From: Komagataeibacter melomenusus
Lineage (GTDB): Bacteria > Pseudomonadota > Alphaproteobacteria > Acetobacterales > Acetobacteraceae
Direction: 5' to 3'
Length of the DNA stretch: 64,000 nucleotides
Assembly: GCF_013155395.1 (NCBI RefSeq)
Contig: NZ_JABJWC010000002.1
Location: 1-64,000 of the forward strand
Below the pieces are notes generated by a model. The model saw only the letters and a program-made list of their open reading frames with translations, had not been told where the DNA came from and did not search any database. This document shows positions 26,282-34,072 of this stretch, in pieces. Positions within the stretch are counted from its first letter, which is position 1. Each line of letters starts with the position of its first letter. The position numbers and the translations under genes were made by a program.

Positions 26282-27438
26282 CAGTCCGCATCCATCCCGG
26301 CAAGGCCGATGACCGAGCGCAGGGCGAAGCTGCCATGGGATACGACCGGCTCGTCGCCTTTCAGCCCGGAGCGGATGACAGCCCGCGTTCCGTCATCAAG
26401 CGCTACATCGACCACGACGGGCCGGTAATCGGTTTCGCTCACCCGCACGAACACGACGCTGCGCGCGTCAATATGCTGAAGGGCTTCGGACGGCACGACA
26501 ATGCCCGCCACGCTGTCACGCTGCGCCAGCGTGGCATCCAGCACCATGCCGGGCACCAGGGCGCCGCCAGGGTTGGCCACGGTGCTGATGACCCGGACCA
26601 GCCCGGTCAGCGGGCTGGCCATGCCATCTACCGTATCGATACGCGAGATGAGCGGGCCACCGGGTACCTGCGTCACCTGCTGGCCGCCTGATCCGATCCG
26701 CGCCGCCTGGTCGGGCGGGATGTCGGAGACAAGCCATATGCCGGACAGGTCGGCCACGGTCGCCACATCCATGGTCGGGTCCACGTCGCCCGCCACCGAT
26801 GTATTGATCGCCTGCACCGTGCCATCGAGCGGGGAAATCAGGGTCGAGGTCTCGTCTTCCGTGCCCTTGCTGTCCTGTTCCGATGATGAATTGAACTCCT
26901 CGGCAAAGCGGTGGCCCAGCGTGTCCACATCCGCCTGCCGGGCGCGCAGGGTGGCGTCTGCCTGCGCCAGCACGTCCTGCCTGCGGCGCAGTTCGGCCAT
27001 GGAGATGCTCTCGCCCGCCAGCGCTTTCGCCCGTTGCACGGCACCGGCGGCATCGGCGCGGGCCGCGATGGCCGCCGTGAGTGCGGCGCGCATCTGGGCT
27101 GCCTGCAGGCGCGCGACATGCAGGGAGTGATCCTGATAGCGCACCAGCGCCTGCCCGCGCGCGACATGCGTGCCCGGCTGCACCAGCACCGCCAGCACCT
27201 TGCCGGTGCCTGCGGGGTGGATGTGCACAACCCGTGTCGTATCGGGCGTGACCCGGCTCATGACCGGCAGCACGGGCGCAACCGTGCCGGGCGTGGCCGT
27301 GACCACGCTGATGCCTTCATTGCCGAGTGCCGCCGCATCCAGCTTGACCACGGGCGGCAGCGTGGCTTCCTCCGCCCGGGCCGGAAGGCAGCCGGGCATG
27401 AGCAACAGCAGGGCGAGGGCAACGGCAACGGGCTTCAT
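26281..27438 (-). CDS. periplasmic adaptor (membrane fusion) protein of the metal RND pump
   Basis: A 385-residue HlyD/CzcB-type adaptor. I start at ATG 27438, which gives a signal peptide with a lipoprotein-like LLLMPGCLP (Cys at about residue 17) and overlaps the outer-membrane gene by four bases. The lipoyl/barrel-sandwich halves are seen as AGTGKVLAVLVQPGTHVARG and LISPLDGTVQAINTSVAGDV, separated by an alpha-hairpin (about residues 95-170). It connects the pump to the TolC-like channel. Confidence 0.9.
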   Translation of the reverse strand: MKPVAVALALLLLMPGCLPARAEEATLPPVVKLDAAALGNEGISVVTATPGTVAPVLPVMSRVTPDTTRVVHIHPAGTGKVLAVLVQPGTHVARGQALVRYQDHSLHVARLQAAQMRAALTAAIAARADAAGAVQRAKALAGESISMAELRRRQDVLAQADATLRARQADVDTLGHRFAEEFNSSSEQDSKGTEDETSTLISPLDGTVQAINTSVAGDVDPTMDVATVADLSGIWLVSDIPPDQAARIGSGGQQVTQVPGGPLISRIDTVDGMASPLTGLVRVISTVANPGGALVPGMVLDATLAQRDSVAGIVVPSEALQHIDARSVVFVRVSETDYRPVVVDVALDDGTRAVIRSGLKGDEPVVSHGSFALRSVIGLAGMDAD

Positions 27439-28682
27439 GGCACGATGCCTGTCGCGATCAGCATGCGGATGCTGGCCACATGCCACTCCACCTCCGCCCG
27501 GGCGCTGGCCAGCCGGGTATTGGCTGCCGCCTGCCGGGCGGCAAGTGCCGTGTCCAGGCTGGCTTCGCCTGCCCGCCAGGCGTGTTCCTGCGCCGCGGCG
27601 CGCTTCTCCATGCTTTCGGCAGCGCTGCGGGTGGCCTGCCGTGCCGTGGTGGCCGTGATCAGGCGTTCGCGCACGCGGATCAGTTCCAGGTGCACCATGC
27701 GCCGTGCCTGTGTTTCCTGGCTGGTGGCCGTGGCCAGCCGGTTGTGTGCCTCGGACATGATGGGGGTATTGCGGACCTCACTGGGCAGGGGAATGCTGAA
27801 ATTCAGCCCCACGCGGTCATCCCACGGGCTGCCGTACTGCTTTTCATGGATGGCATCCACGCCAATTTCCGGGTTGGGCATGAAGGAACGGCGCGCCAGC
27901 TTCATGTTGGCCTCGGCGGCTTCAACATTGCGGTGCGCCACCTTGATGCGGGGGTCATTGTCTTCCATGTCACGCGGGGCGATGAAGCGGGCGTGGGTGA
28001 CATCGCCTTCCCCATAACGCGCGAGATCCGGCACGACCGGGTGGCCGAGGAGCACGTCCAGCGCAGCGGTCGCGTTTTCGGCCTCCTCCTGCGCCAGGGC
28101 CAGTTCGTTGCGGGCGTTTTCCATCGCCGCCTGCGCCACCTGCCCGTCGGTCGCGGCCAGTTCGCCCCCCTGCACCGCGCGCGTGGCGCTGGCGGCCATG
28201 CGCGCGGTCGCATCATACAGGGTGCGGGCCACATCGACCCGGCTGCGGGCGATCAGGGCGGCGGCGGCTGCATCAAGCACCCGGATGGACAGCGCCATGT
28301 GTTCGACATTGAGCTGTTCATCAATCGACGCTGCTTCCGCGCTGGCGACCTGTTTCGTGGCGCTGCCCTGCCCCGGCAGCCACAGCGGCACCGACACGCC
28401 GCCCTGATAGGTTGTATAGCCTTCGTTACTGCCCAGCATGTGGTCATCCATGTATTCACCCGACAGGGTCGGGCCGCCAGCAAACCATGACCCGGCAGCG
28501 CTGGCGCGGGCGCGGGCGGAATGGTGGCCGACCTGAAGTTCGGTGCGGACGGGATCGATCGCCCAGGCCATGCCGACGGCTTCATGGAAGGATGGGCCAG
28601 GGCGGGCGTCCTGGGCCAGGGCCATCCATGGCAGGGCGCAGGCCATGGCGATCGAGACGATGGAGGGGATGGCGCGGTTCAT
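27435..28682 (-). CDS. TolC-family outer membrane channel of the metal RND pump
   Basis: A 415-residue outer-membrane efflux protein with a signal peptide (SIVSIAMACALPWMALA, cut before QDARPG). The TolC pattern shows in paired long helices, e.g. SFHEAVGMAWAIDP at the start and NPEIGVDAIHEKQYGSPWDD then RVGLNFSIPLP in the middle. CzcC/CusC type. It follows the small periplasmic gene by 12 bases and overlaps the adaptor gene by four. Confidence 0.9.
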   Translation of the reverse strand: MNRAIPSIVSIAMACALPWMALAQDARPGPSFHEAVGMAWAIDPVRTELQVGHHSARARASAAGSWFAGGPTLSGEYMDDHMLGSNEGYTTYQGGVSVPLWLPGQGSATKQVASAEAASIDEQLNVEHMALSIRVLDAAAAALIARSRVDVARTLYDATARMAASATRAVQGGELAATDGQVAQAAMENARNELALAQEEAENATAALDVLLGHPVVPDLARYGEGDVTHARFIAPRDMEDNDPRIKVAHRNVEAAEANMKLARRSFMPNPEIGVDAIHEKQYGSPWDDRVGLNFSIPLPSEVRNTPIMSEAHNRLATATSQETQARRMVHLELIRVRERLITATTARQATRSAAESMEKRAAAQEHAWRAGEASLDTALAARQAAANTRLASARAEVEWHVASIRMLIATGIVP

Positions 28683-28693
28683 GCTTCAGGCCA

Positions 28694-29170
28694 TCATGGA
28701 ATGGCGGGACCACCATGGCTGATCCGTTCGGCGAGATCGCTCCACAGCCGCGCCATCAGCAGATTGATGTCGGACGTGACCGAAAACGGGGACTGCGAAC
28801 GCGCCAGGGGCGAAAGGGACATGCGTTCCCCGATGACAAGATGCCCCTGCGAGAACAGCCGGGCCGAAATCGCCCCCTGCTGCCCCTGCCCGATGGGGCG
28901 GGTAACGGAAATGCGCAGGTGCGGCGGCGGGGTGGCAATGAGACCGAATGCATGCCGTTCAGCCTCATCGGAGGGGCACGCCACGCCCTGCAGCACGGCA
29001 TCACGCAGTACGGAATGGGGATAGCCGCCATACATGCCATCCACATGCAGGCGGATGCCTTTGTAGACTGTCATGCATATGCCTTCTGTCACACGCGCTG
29101 CCCGGCTGGTCGGCACCATCAGGAAGAAAATACAGGCCGTGTACAGGCTGCCCTGCAATATCCTTCGCAT
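28694..29170 (-). CDS. predicted exported protein, first gene of the metal-efflux operon
   Basis: A 158-residue protein of no family I recognise. I chose ATG 29170 because it gives a normal signal peptide (MRRILQGSLYTACIFFLMVP, then TSRAA); the frame is open to 29215. The mature part has RVTEGICMTVYKGIRLHVDG, a second Cys at GVACPSDEAERHAFG, and a C-terminal helix (INLLMARLWSDLAERISH). Two cysteines suggest a disulphide. It is the promoter-proximal cistron, 12 bases before the TolC gene, so a periplasmic metal-binding or sensor-assisting role is plausible. Confidence 0.7.
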   Translation of the reverse strand: MRRILQGSLYTACIFFLMVPTSRAARVTEGICMTVYKGIRLHVDGMYGGYPHSVLRDAVLQGVACPSDEAERHAFGLIATPPPHLRISVTRPIGQGQQGAISARLFSQGHLVIGERMSLSPLARSQSPFSVTSDINLLMARLWSDLAERISHGGPAIP

Positions 29171-29243
29171 AATATGCGTCTGTTCCTCCATCTGGCGTAA
29201 AATTCCTGCCATCACGATGATGACACTTTAGCGATAGCAGAGA

Positions 29244-29261
29244 AACCTGACGCGAACCTGA
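29244..29261 (-). promoter_or_regulatory. direct repeat AACCTGA-N4-AACCTGA, candidate response-regulator box
   Basis: AACCTGA occurs at 29244-29250 and 29255-29261, an 11-base period typical of OmpR/PhoB-type direct-repeat sites. It is about 75 bases upstream of the first gene of the metal operon that encodes such a regulator. Assignment is by position and spacing only. Confidence 0.45.
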
Positions 29262-29294
29262 ACACTTCATTCTACAGTGGAAATTTATATTATG

Positions 29295-29313
29295 AAAATG
29301 ATTATCATTTCGT
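29295..29313. promoter_or_regulatory. Fur-like box GAAAATGATTATCATTTCG
   Basis: The 19-mer matches the Fur consensus at 14 positions and contains the core AATGATTATCATT. It lies about 125 bases upstream of the metal-efflux operon and 274 bases before bdcA. Iron or zinc repression of the efflux operon is possible. The 29171-29586 gap holds no gene. Confidence 0.5.
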
Positions 29314-29507
29314 TTCTGGAGCAGGTTACCAGGAGAAATACAGGGTGCGGGACTTGATTTCATGCAAGTCCGGGTCACCGCAGGGCGGGCATGCCGCAGG
29401 GTCTGTCCGGTAGAGGCCCGGATTCAGCTACCGATCGCTGCGATATGCGTGGCTGGAGCCATCAAGGGCCCTTCAGTGCAGGTGGGCAGAGGGAACCTGT
29501 TCCATAT

Positions 29508-29561
29508 CGATCAATACAGAATTCGCTTGCATGCTGCTGCCTCCATGTTCTGTATTGATCG
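29508..29561. promoter_or_regulatory. bdcA operator: perfect 14-base inverted repeat CGATCAATACAGAA
   Basis: CGATCAATACAGAA (29508-29521) and TTCTGTATTGATCG (29548-29561) are exact reverse complements with a 26-base spacer, ending 25 bases before the bdcA start. The core TGTATYGRT recurs at 31024-31032 and 31072-31080 before the second SDR gene. This is a likely site for the TetR protein encoded just downstream. Confidence 0.7.
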
Positions 29562-29586
29562 GTCCAGAACGCAAGGGAATAAGGTA

Positions 29587-30300
29587 ATGAGTGTTTTTTC
29601 AGGCAGGAAGGCGCTCGTGATCGGCGGCAGCCGGGGCATTGGTGCTGCGATCGTCAGGCGCCTGAGCCGTGATGGCGCATCGGTGCGCTTCACATGGGCC
29701 GGTTCGCGCGCAAGGGCCGAAGACATTGCCCGCGAGACCGGAGCGCAGGCCATTCGGGCCGATGCAACCGACCGTTCAGCCATCCTCGGCGCCACGCGCG
29801 ACGCCGGGCCGATCGATATTTTCGTCTTCAACGCAGGGATCTGCATTGCCGGTGATCCGCTGGTGCTCAACCCTGATGACGTTGATCGCATGATCGACAT
29901 CAACATTCGCGCAGCCTATCACGGCGCGGTTGAAGCGGCCCGCGCCATGCCCGATGGCGGCCGGATCATCCTGATCGGTTCGACAAACGCCAATCGGGTG
30001 CCCTTCAGGGGGCTGGCGGCCTACAGCATGACAAAATCCGCCCTGCAGAGTATGGTGCGCGGGCTGGCGCGCGACTTTGGGGGGCGGCGCATTACGGTCA
30101 ATGTCGTTCAGCCAGGGCCGACGGATACGGATATGAACCCGGCCAATGGCCCCGAGGCCGATCTCATGCACAGCGTCATGGCCATTAAGGAACATGGTTG
30201 CGCGGAGGATGTTGCCGCTTATGTCGCGTTCCTCGCCGGGCATGCGGCGCGCGGCATTACCGGGGCCATGCAGACCATTGACGGCGGCTTCAGCGCGTGA
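29587..30300 (+). CDS. bdcA: BdcA-like short-chain dehydrogenase
   Basis: A 237-residue SDR. Start ATG 29587; the open frame upstream runs through the operator. The cofactor motif is GGSRGIGAAIVRRL and the catalytic residues sit in IILIGSTNANRVPFRG plus YSMTKSAL (Tyr/Lys). It resembles the E. coli c-di-GMP-binding biofilm-dispersal protein BdcA closely through its length, e.g. VRFTWAGSRARA, QPGPTDTDMNPANGP and AMQTIDGGFSA, and like it is paired with a TetR gene. Whether it binds c-di-GMP here is unknown; in a cellulose producer that would be notable. Confidence 0.85.
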   Translation: MSVFSGRKALVIGGSRGIGAAIVRRLSRDGASVRFTWAGSRARAEDIARETGAQAIRADATDRSAILGATRDAGPIDIFVFNAGICIAGDPLVLNPDDVDRMIDINIRAAYHGAVEAARAMPDGGRIILIGSTNANRVPFRGLAAYSMTKSALQSMVRGLARDFGGRRITVNVVQPGPTDTDMNPANGPEADLMHSVMAIKEHGCAEDVAAYVAFLAGHAARGITGAMQTIDGGFSA

Positions 30301-30363
30301 TGCTGGCCATCCATTTCCGGACCGATTAGTATGGAAACTTATCCACGCGGAGGGAGGCACCAC

Positions 30364-30996
30364 ATGGCCCGGACAGGACGGCCCCGTGCGTTTGATCGGG
30401 ACAAGGCGCTCGAGGCCGCGCTGAGCCTGTTCTGGGCACAGGGTTATGAACCGACCTCGCTGAACCAGCTCAAGGCCTGCATGGGGGATATTTCGCCCGC
30501 CAGCTTCTACGCGGCATTCGGGTCGAAGGAAGCGCTGTTCCGCGAAGTCGTGCAGCGTTACCTGGCAACCTATGGTCAGGTCATGGCGCCGCTATGGGAT
30601 GAAACGCTCGCCCCGCGGGATGCGATTGAACAGACCCTGCGCCGCTCCGCCCGCATGCAGACAGCCCGCTCGCACCCCGCCGGCTGCCTGATCGTGCTCG
30701 GGGCCAGCAACTGCGCGCCACAAAACCAGGCCGTGCAGGCGCTGCTGGCTGCCGAGCGGGAGCGGAGCCGCAAGGGAATCCGCGCCTGCGTGGAGCGCGC
30801 GGTGGCAGGCGGGGAACTGGCCGCCTCACCCGCAACCCAAACCCTGCCTGCCCTGCTGGCAACCTTTCTGCACGGCATGGCCTGCGAAGCCAGGGATGGC
30901 GATGGGGCCGGTCAGCTCGATGCGGCGATCACGACCCTCATGCAGGTCTGGGACAGTCTCGCGCCAGCCCCTGCCGGTGGCGCGCGCGCCCAATAG
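30364..30996 (+). CDS. TetR-family regulator (BdcR-like)
   Basis: A 210-residue TetR protein beginning MARTGRPRAFDRDKALEAAL; HTH around TSLNQLKACMGDISPASFYA followed by AFGSKEALF. I start at ATG 30364, which follows GGAGG by 11 bases, not at the upstream ATG 30331. It lies 63 bases after bdcA on the same strand. It is the probable binder of the TGTATYGRT sites before bdcA and the SDR at 31147. Confidence 0.88.
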   Translation: MARTGRPRAFDRDKALEAALSLFWAQGYEPTSLNQLKACMGDISPASFYAAFGSKEALFREVVQRYLATYGQVMAPLWDETLAPRDAIEQTLRRSARMQTARSHPAGCLIVLGASNCAPQNQAVQALLAAERERSRKGIRACVERAVAGGELAASPATQTLPALLATFLHGMACEARDGDGAGQLDAAITTLMQVWDSLAPAPAGGARAQ

Positions 30997-31021
30997 GCCG
31001 CGCGGCTGCTCCGCCAATTAA

Positions 31022-31080
31022 TCTGTATCGGTCAATCCATAAATAATTGACGGATCGCCCTTCCCTATTTATGTATCGAT
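31022..31080. promoter_or_regulatory. two further TGTATYGRT half-sites before the second SDR gene
   Basis: TCTGTATCGGTCAA at 31022-31035 and TGTATCGAT at 31072-31080 share the core of the bdcA inverted repeat. They lie in the 150-base gap between the TetR gene and the SDR at 31147, which makes that gene a second likely target. Confidence 0.5.
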
Positions 31081-31146
31081 TGCTCTTTAAGTCTGGCACG
31101 ATCATCCCCTGCCCGCGCCATGCACTGCAATCAAAGGAAGCCGGTC

Positions 31147-31908
31147 ATGAACCAGAAGCACGCAGCCCTTGTCACGGGTGCCAATCGCGGGATCGGGCAT
31201 AGTATTGCCAAATATCTGATTGCGGCGGGCATTGACGTGATCGGCACCTATCACACCAATGAAGCCGAGGCGCGGGCCGCACAGGCAGACCTCGGCACCG
31301 GGCGCGCAAGGCTGCGCATGCTGAAACTCGATATTGCAGACCATACCACCTTCGCAGCCTTTGCGGCGCAGGTCAGGACGCTGCTTGAGGGCGAGCTTGC
31401 ACCCTCTGCGTTGCAATACGTTGTGCAAAATGCCGGCAACATCATTCACACCCGTTTTGATGCAGCGACCCCCGAACAGCTCGACAACCAGTACAACATT
31501 CACTTCAAGGGGCCGTATCTGCTGAGCGTGGCGCTGCTGCCGCTGATCCGTGACGGGGGGCGTATTCTCAACATCACCTCGGCGGCCACGCGTTTCTACC
31601 TGCCTGATCACGGCCCCTATTCCGCCATGAAGGGCGCGACGGAGGTGATCTCGCTCTACATGGCAAAGGAACTCGGCGAACGCGGCATTACCGTCAATGC
31701 AGTAGCCCCCGGTGCCATTGCCTCCGACTTCGGGGGCGGGCTGGTGCGTGACAACGCTGCGGTGAACAAAAGCCTGGCAGAGATCACGCCGCTTGGGCGC
31801 GTGGGGCAGCCCGATGACATTGGCGCAGCCGTCGCAGCCCTTCTGTCTGGCAACATGCACTGGGTGAACGGCCAGCGCATCGAGGTGACGGGCGGCCAGT
31901 CGCTTTGA
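31147..31908 (+). CDS. short-chain dehydrogenase/reductase
   Basis: A 253-residue classical SDR: cofactor motif VTGANRGIGHSIAKYL, NNAG-type QNAGNIIHTRF, catalytic Ser in ILNITSAATRF, YSAMKGATEV (Tyr/Lys) and the C-terminal VNGQRIEVTGGQSL. Start ATG 31147 after GGAAG. It is followed 31 bases later by the SRPBCC gene, probably in one operon. Substrate not predictable. Confidence 0.9.
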   Translation: MNQKHAALVTGANRGIGHSIAKYLIAAGIDVIGTYHTNEAEARAAQADLGTGRARLRMLKLDIADHTTFAAFAAQVRTLLEGELAPSALQYVVQNAGNIIHTRFDAATPEQLDNQYNIHFKGPYLLSVALLPLIRDGGRILNITSAATRFYLPDHGPYSAMKGATEVISLYMAKELGERGITVNAVAPGAIASDFGGGLVRDNAAVNKSLAEITPLGRVGQPDDIGAAVAALLSGNMHWVNGQRIEVTGGQSL

Positions 31909-31939
31909 TACCTTCCTACAGCGCCCAGGAAAAAATACG

Positions 31940-32380
31940 ATGATAGACGTCATGGCCAGCACCGTGCTCGATGCGCCCGTTGCCTCTGTCTGGCCCCATA
32001 TCCGGGATTTCGGGGCGATCGGGGACTGGCTGCCCGGTGTGAAAAGCTGCCAGATCGAAGGCAATGACCCGGGTGAGCGTGTCGGTGCCATCAGGCGGGT
32101 TGAAATGGGCGATGTCGGCCTTATCCGCGAGCAGCTTCTTGCCCTTTCCGATACGGATCATACGGTGACGTTTTCGATCATCGAGTCAGCGCTGCCGATC
32201 TGGAACTATCGCTCCACCATCATGCTGTTGCCTGTAACGGACCGTGCACGCACGTTCATCCGCTGGAAGGGGCGCTTTGAGGCCCGTCCGGAGCATGCCG
32301 CCGCCATGCAGGCGCGCATGCCAACCCTGATCTACCAGCCGGCATTCGATACACTGGCAGCCCGGCTCCGTGGCAGATAA
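31940..32380 (+). CDS. SRPBCC-fold (polyketide cyclase/START-like) protein
   Basis: A 146-residue helix-grip protein starting with the family pattern ASTVLDAPVASVWPHIRDFG and the W-LPGVKSCQIEG strand; later LALSDTDHTVTFSIIES and YRSTIMLLPV. Such proteins bind hydrophobic ligands or act as cyclases. It probably works with the preceding SDR. No catalytic residue can be named. Confidence 0.85.
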   Translation: MIDVMASTVLDAPVASVWPHIRDFGAIGDWLPGVKSCQIEGNDPGERVGAIRRVEMGDVGLIREQLLALSDTDHTVTFSIIESALPIWNYRSTIMLLPVTDRARTFIRWKGRFEARPEHAAAMQARMPTLIYQPAFDTLAARLRGR

Positions 32381-32526
32381 TCGCTGGGGCGGCGCGCTAT
32401 GCCGTGCCCTCCGTTTTGCCTCGTTGAGGAACGATACCGTTTCGTTTATATAAATGGATAAAGGGCGCCCGGCCTGAGCCATGTGACGGGCATCCTTGGT
32501 CTTTATGTGGATGAAAAGGAAAGTTG

Positions 32527-32829
32527 ATGCCTGCCAGAATGAAAAGATATGCAGACGGGAAGACGTTCATCAATCTGATGGCAGGCACTGCGCTCATTTT
32601 GTTGGGGATGAACATATGCCAAGCCGCCGAAACGACCCGCGCGCGGGAAGCGCATGCCTGTGAAAACGATGCCTTCAAATTCTGCGGCAGGGACATTCCC
32701 AACAAGAAAAAAATTGCAGCCTGCCTGCAGGCCAACCGCGAGCGGCTCCGCCCGGCCTGCCGCGCCATGTTCCCTGCCCCCGATACGCCTGTTGGCAACA
32801 CGGTACAGGGCACGCCCCTTTTGGACTAG
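32527..32829 (+). CDS. small exported Cys-rich-repeat protein
   Basis: A 100-residue protein with a signal peptide (hydrophobic FINLMAGTALILLGMNI, then CQAA). The mature part has a GLG1-type Cys-rich repeat: HACENDAFKFCGRDIPNKKK, AACLQANRERLRPACRAMF, i.e. four cysteines that likely form two disulphides. Start ATG 32527 follows AGGA by about seven bases; TTG 32524 is in the same frame. Similar small periplasmic proteins are frequent in alphaproteobacteria, without known function. Confidence 0.75.
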   Translation: MPARMKRYADGKTFINLMAGTALILLGMNICQAAETTRAREAHACENDAFKFCGRDIPNKKKIAACLQANRERLRPACRAMFPAPDTPVGNTVQGTPLLD

Positions 32830-32994
32830 GTTCTGCTGACAGGGCTCTCGTCAAGCCGTAGCCCAATCCTGACGGAAGCTGTCGCTGTCACATGGCTGGC
32901 AGGGAGAAAGCCGGGAAGATGTCCCTGACCGCGCCCCCTGCCCACGCCCGGCCGGAAGAAGCGGGCCAGTCACCGCCTCTTCTGTCGGGGCGAC

Positions 32995-33813
32995 CTAATC
33001 GACTTTCTGGAACTTCAACTCAAAATTGTCGCCTTCGCCAATCGCCTGATATTTGGCATGGTCCACGGCACCGAGTGCGTATGTGGGGGGCAGCGTCCAT
33101 ACGCCTTTTGGCCAGTCTGTCGTATCCTTGGGGTTGGCTGCGACTTCTGACGTGCCAACGAGCTTGAAGCCCGCGCGTTCAATGAGCGCAATCGCGTAAT
33201 CCTGCCGCACGTAACCACTTCTGGCGGCGGGGTCCTGCGGGCTGGTGGGGCGGGCGCGATGGTCTTCCACGCCAAAGATGCCGCCGGTCCTGAGCGCCTT
33301 GTGCACCGCTGCGAGCATCGCGGGTGCATCGTTATCCTTCATCCAGTTATGCACATTGCGGAATGTCAGGATGACATCGGCGCTGCCAGCCGGAGCGAGG
33401 TCGGGGTGATCATGCCCGAACTGCGTGTAGTGAATCTGGTCATAGAGTGCCGGATGCGCATCGATCTTGGCCTGCATGGCGGCGGGCCAGCGCGCGTATT
33501 CGCGTTCGACCTTCGTGCCATCGGCAACCCCCATGGCGGCATAATAGGTGCCATGGGCGCGCAGCAGCGGGGCGAGGATTTCGGTCCAGTAGCCACTGCC
33601 GGGCCAGATCTCGACAACCGTGGAGTGCGGCGTGACGCCGTAGAAGGAAAGCAGTTCGTAAGGATGGCGGGCGCTGTCGCGCCTGACCAGATCGGGATCG
33701 CGCGTGGGGGCGTTCACCGCTTCATGGAGGGGCTGGCTGGCGGGGGAAGCCGCCATGGCTGGCCCGGCAAGAGCCAGGCCGGCAATGGCATAAAATGCGT
33801 TGCGCATGGACAT
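32995..33813 (-). CDS. periplasmic class I SAM-dependent methyltransferase
   Basis: A 272-residue predicted methyltransferase with a signal peptide (AFYAIAGLALAGPAMAA). After it come RHPYELLSFYGV, the SAM motif VVEIWPGSGYWTEILAPLL, ADVILTFRNVHNWM and RTGGIFGVEDHRA, the pattern of the COG4798 group. A secreted SAM-dependent enzyme is odd because SAM is cytoplasmic, yet the signal is typical for this family. It is divergent from the helicase gene. The 165 bases before 32995 hold nothing recognised. Confidence 0.85.
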   Translation of the reverse strand: MSMRNAFYAIAGLALAGPAMAASPASQPLHEAVNAPTRDPDLVRRDSARHPYELLSFYGVTPHSTVVEIWPGSGYWTEILAPLLRAHGTYYAAMGVADGTKVEREYARWPAAMQAKIDAHPALYDQIHYTQFGHDHPDLAPAGSADVILTFRNVHNWMKDNDAPAMLAAVHKALRTGGIFGVEDHRARPTSPQDPAARSGYVRQDYAIALIERAGFKLVGTSEVAANPKDTTDWPKGVWTLPPTYALGAVDHAKYQAIGEGDNFELKFQKVD

Positions 33814-34049
33814 TTTTCCCGATCCTCGCAGGTATGGTGTTATGGCCTCGAGCCTAGCACATCCTGTGTCATTCCGGCCAGCAGCGACGGCCCTGCCCTT
33901 TTGCCGGAATTCCGTTCCTTGCGCATTTTCTGTTCAGGCTCCCCAAAAGCCAGTTCCAGCCTGCCATGCTGCGTTGACGCGGCACGGTGCCCCCCGTAAT
34001 AGTCCGCCCTCCCGCACCAGCGAAGCCCGAACAGGCGTAGCCTTTACAA

Positions 34050-34064
34050 AGCGCCGGAGGCGCT
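34050..34064 (+). promoter_or_regulatory. leader hairpin that encloses the helicase ribosome site
   Basis: AGCGCC (34050-34055) and GGCGCT (34059-34064) form a perfect 6-bp stem with a GGA loop. The only purine-rich ribosome site before the helicase ATG (GGAGG, 34056-34060) lies in loop and stem. Temperature- or helicase-dependent translation is possible. Confidence 0.45.
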
Positions 34065-34072
34065 GCTTGACC

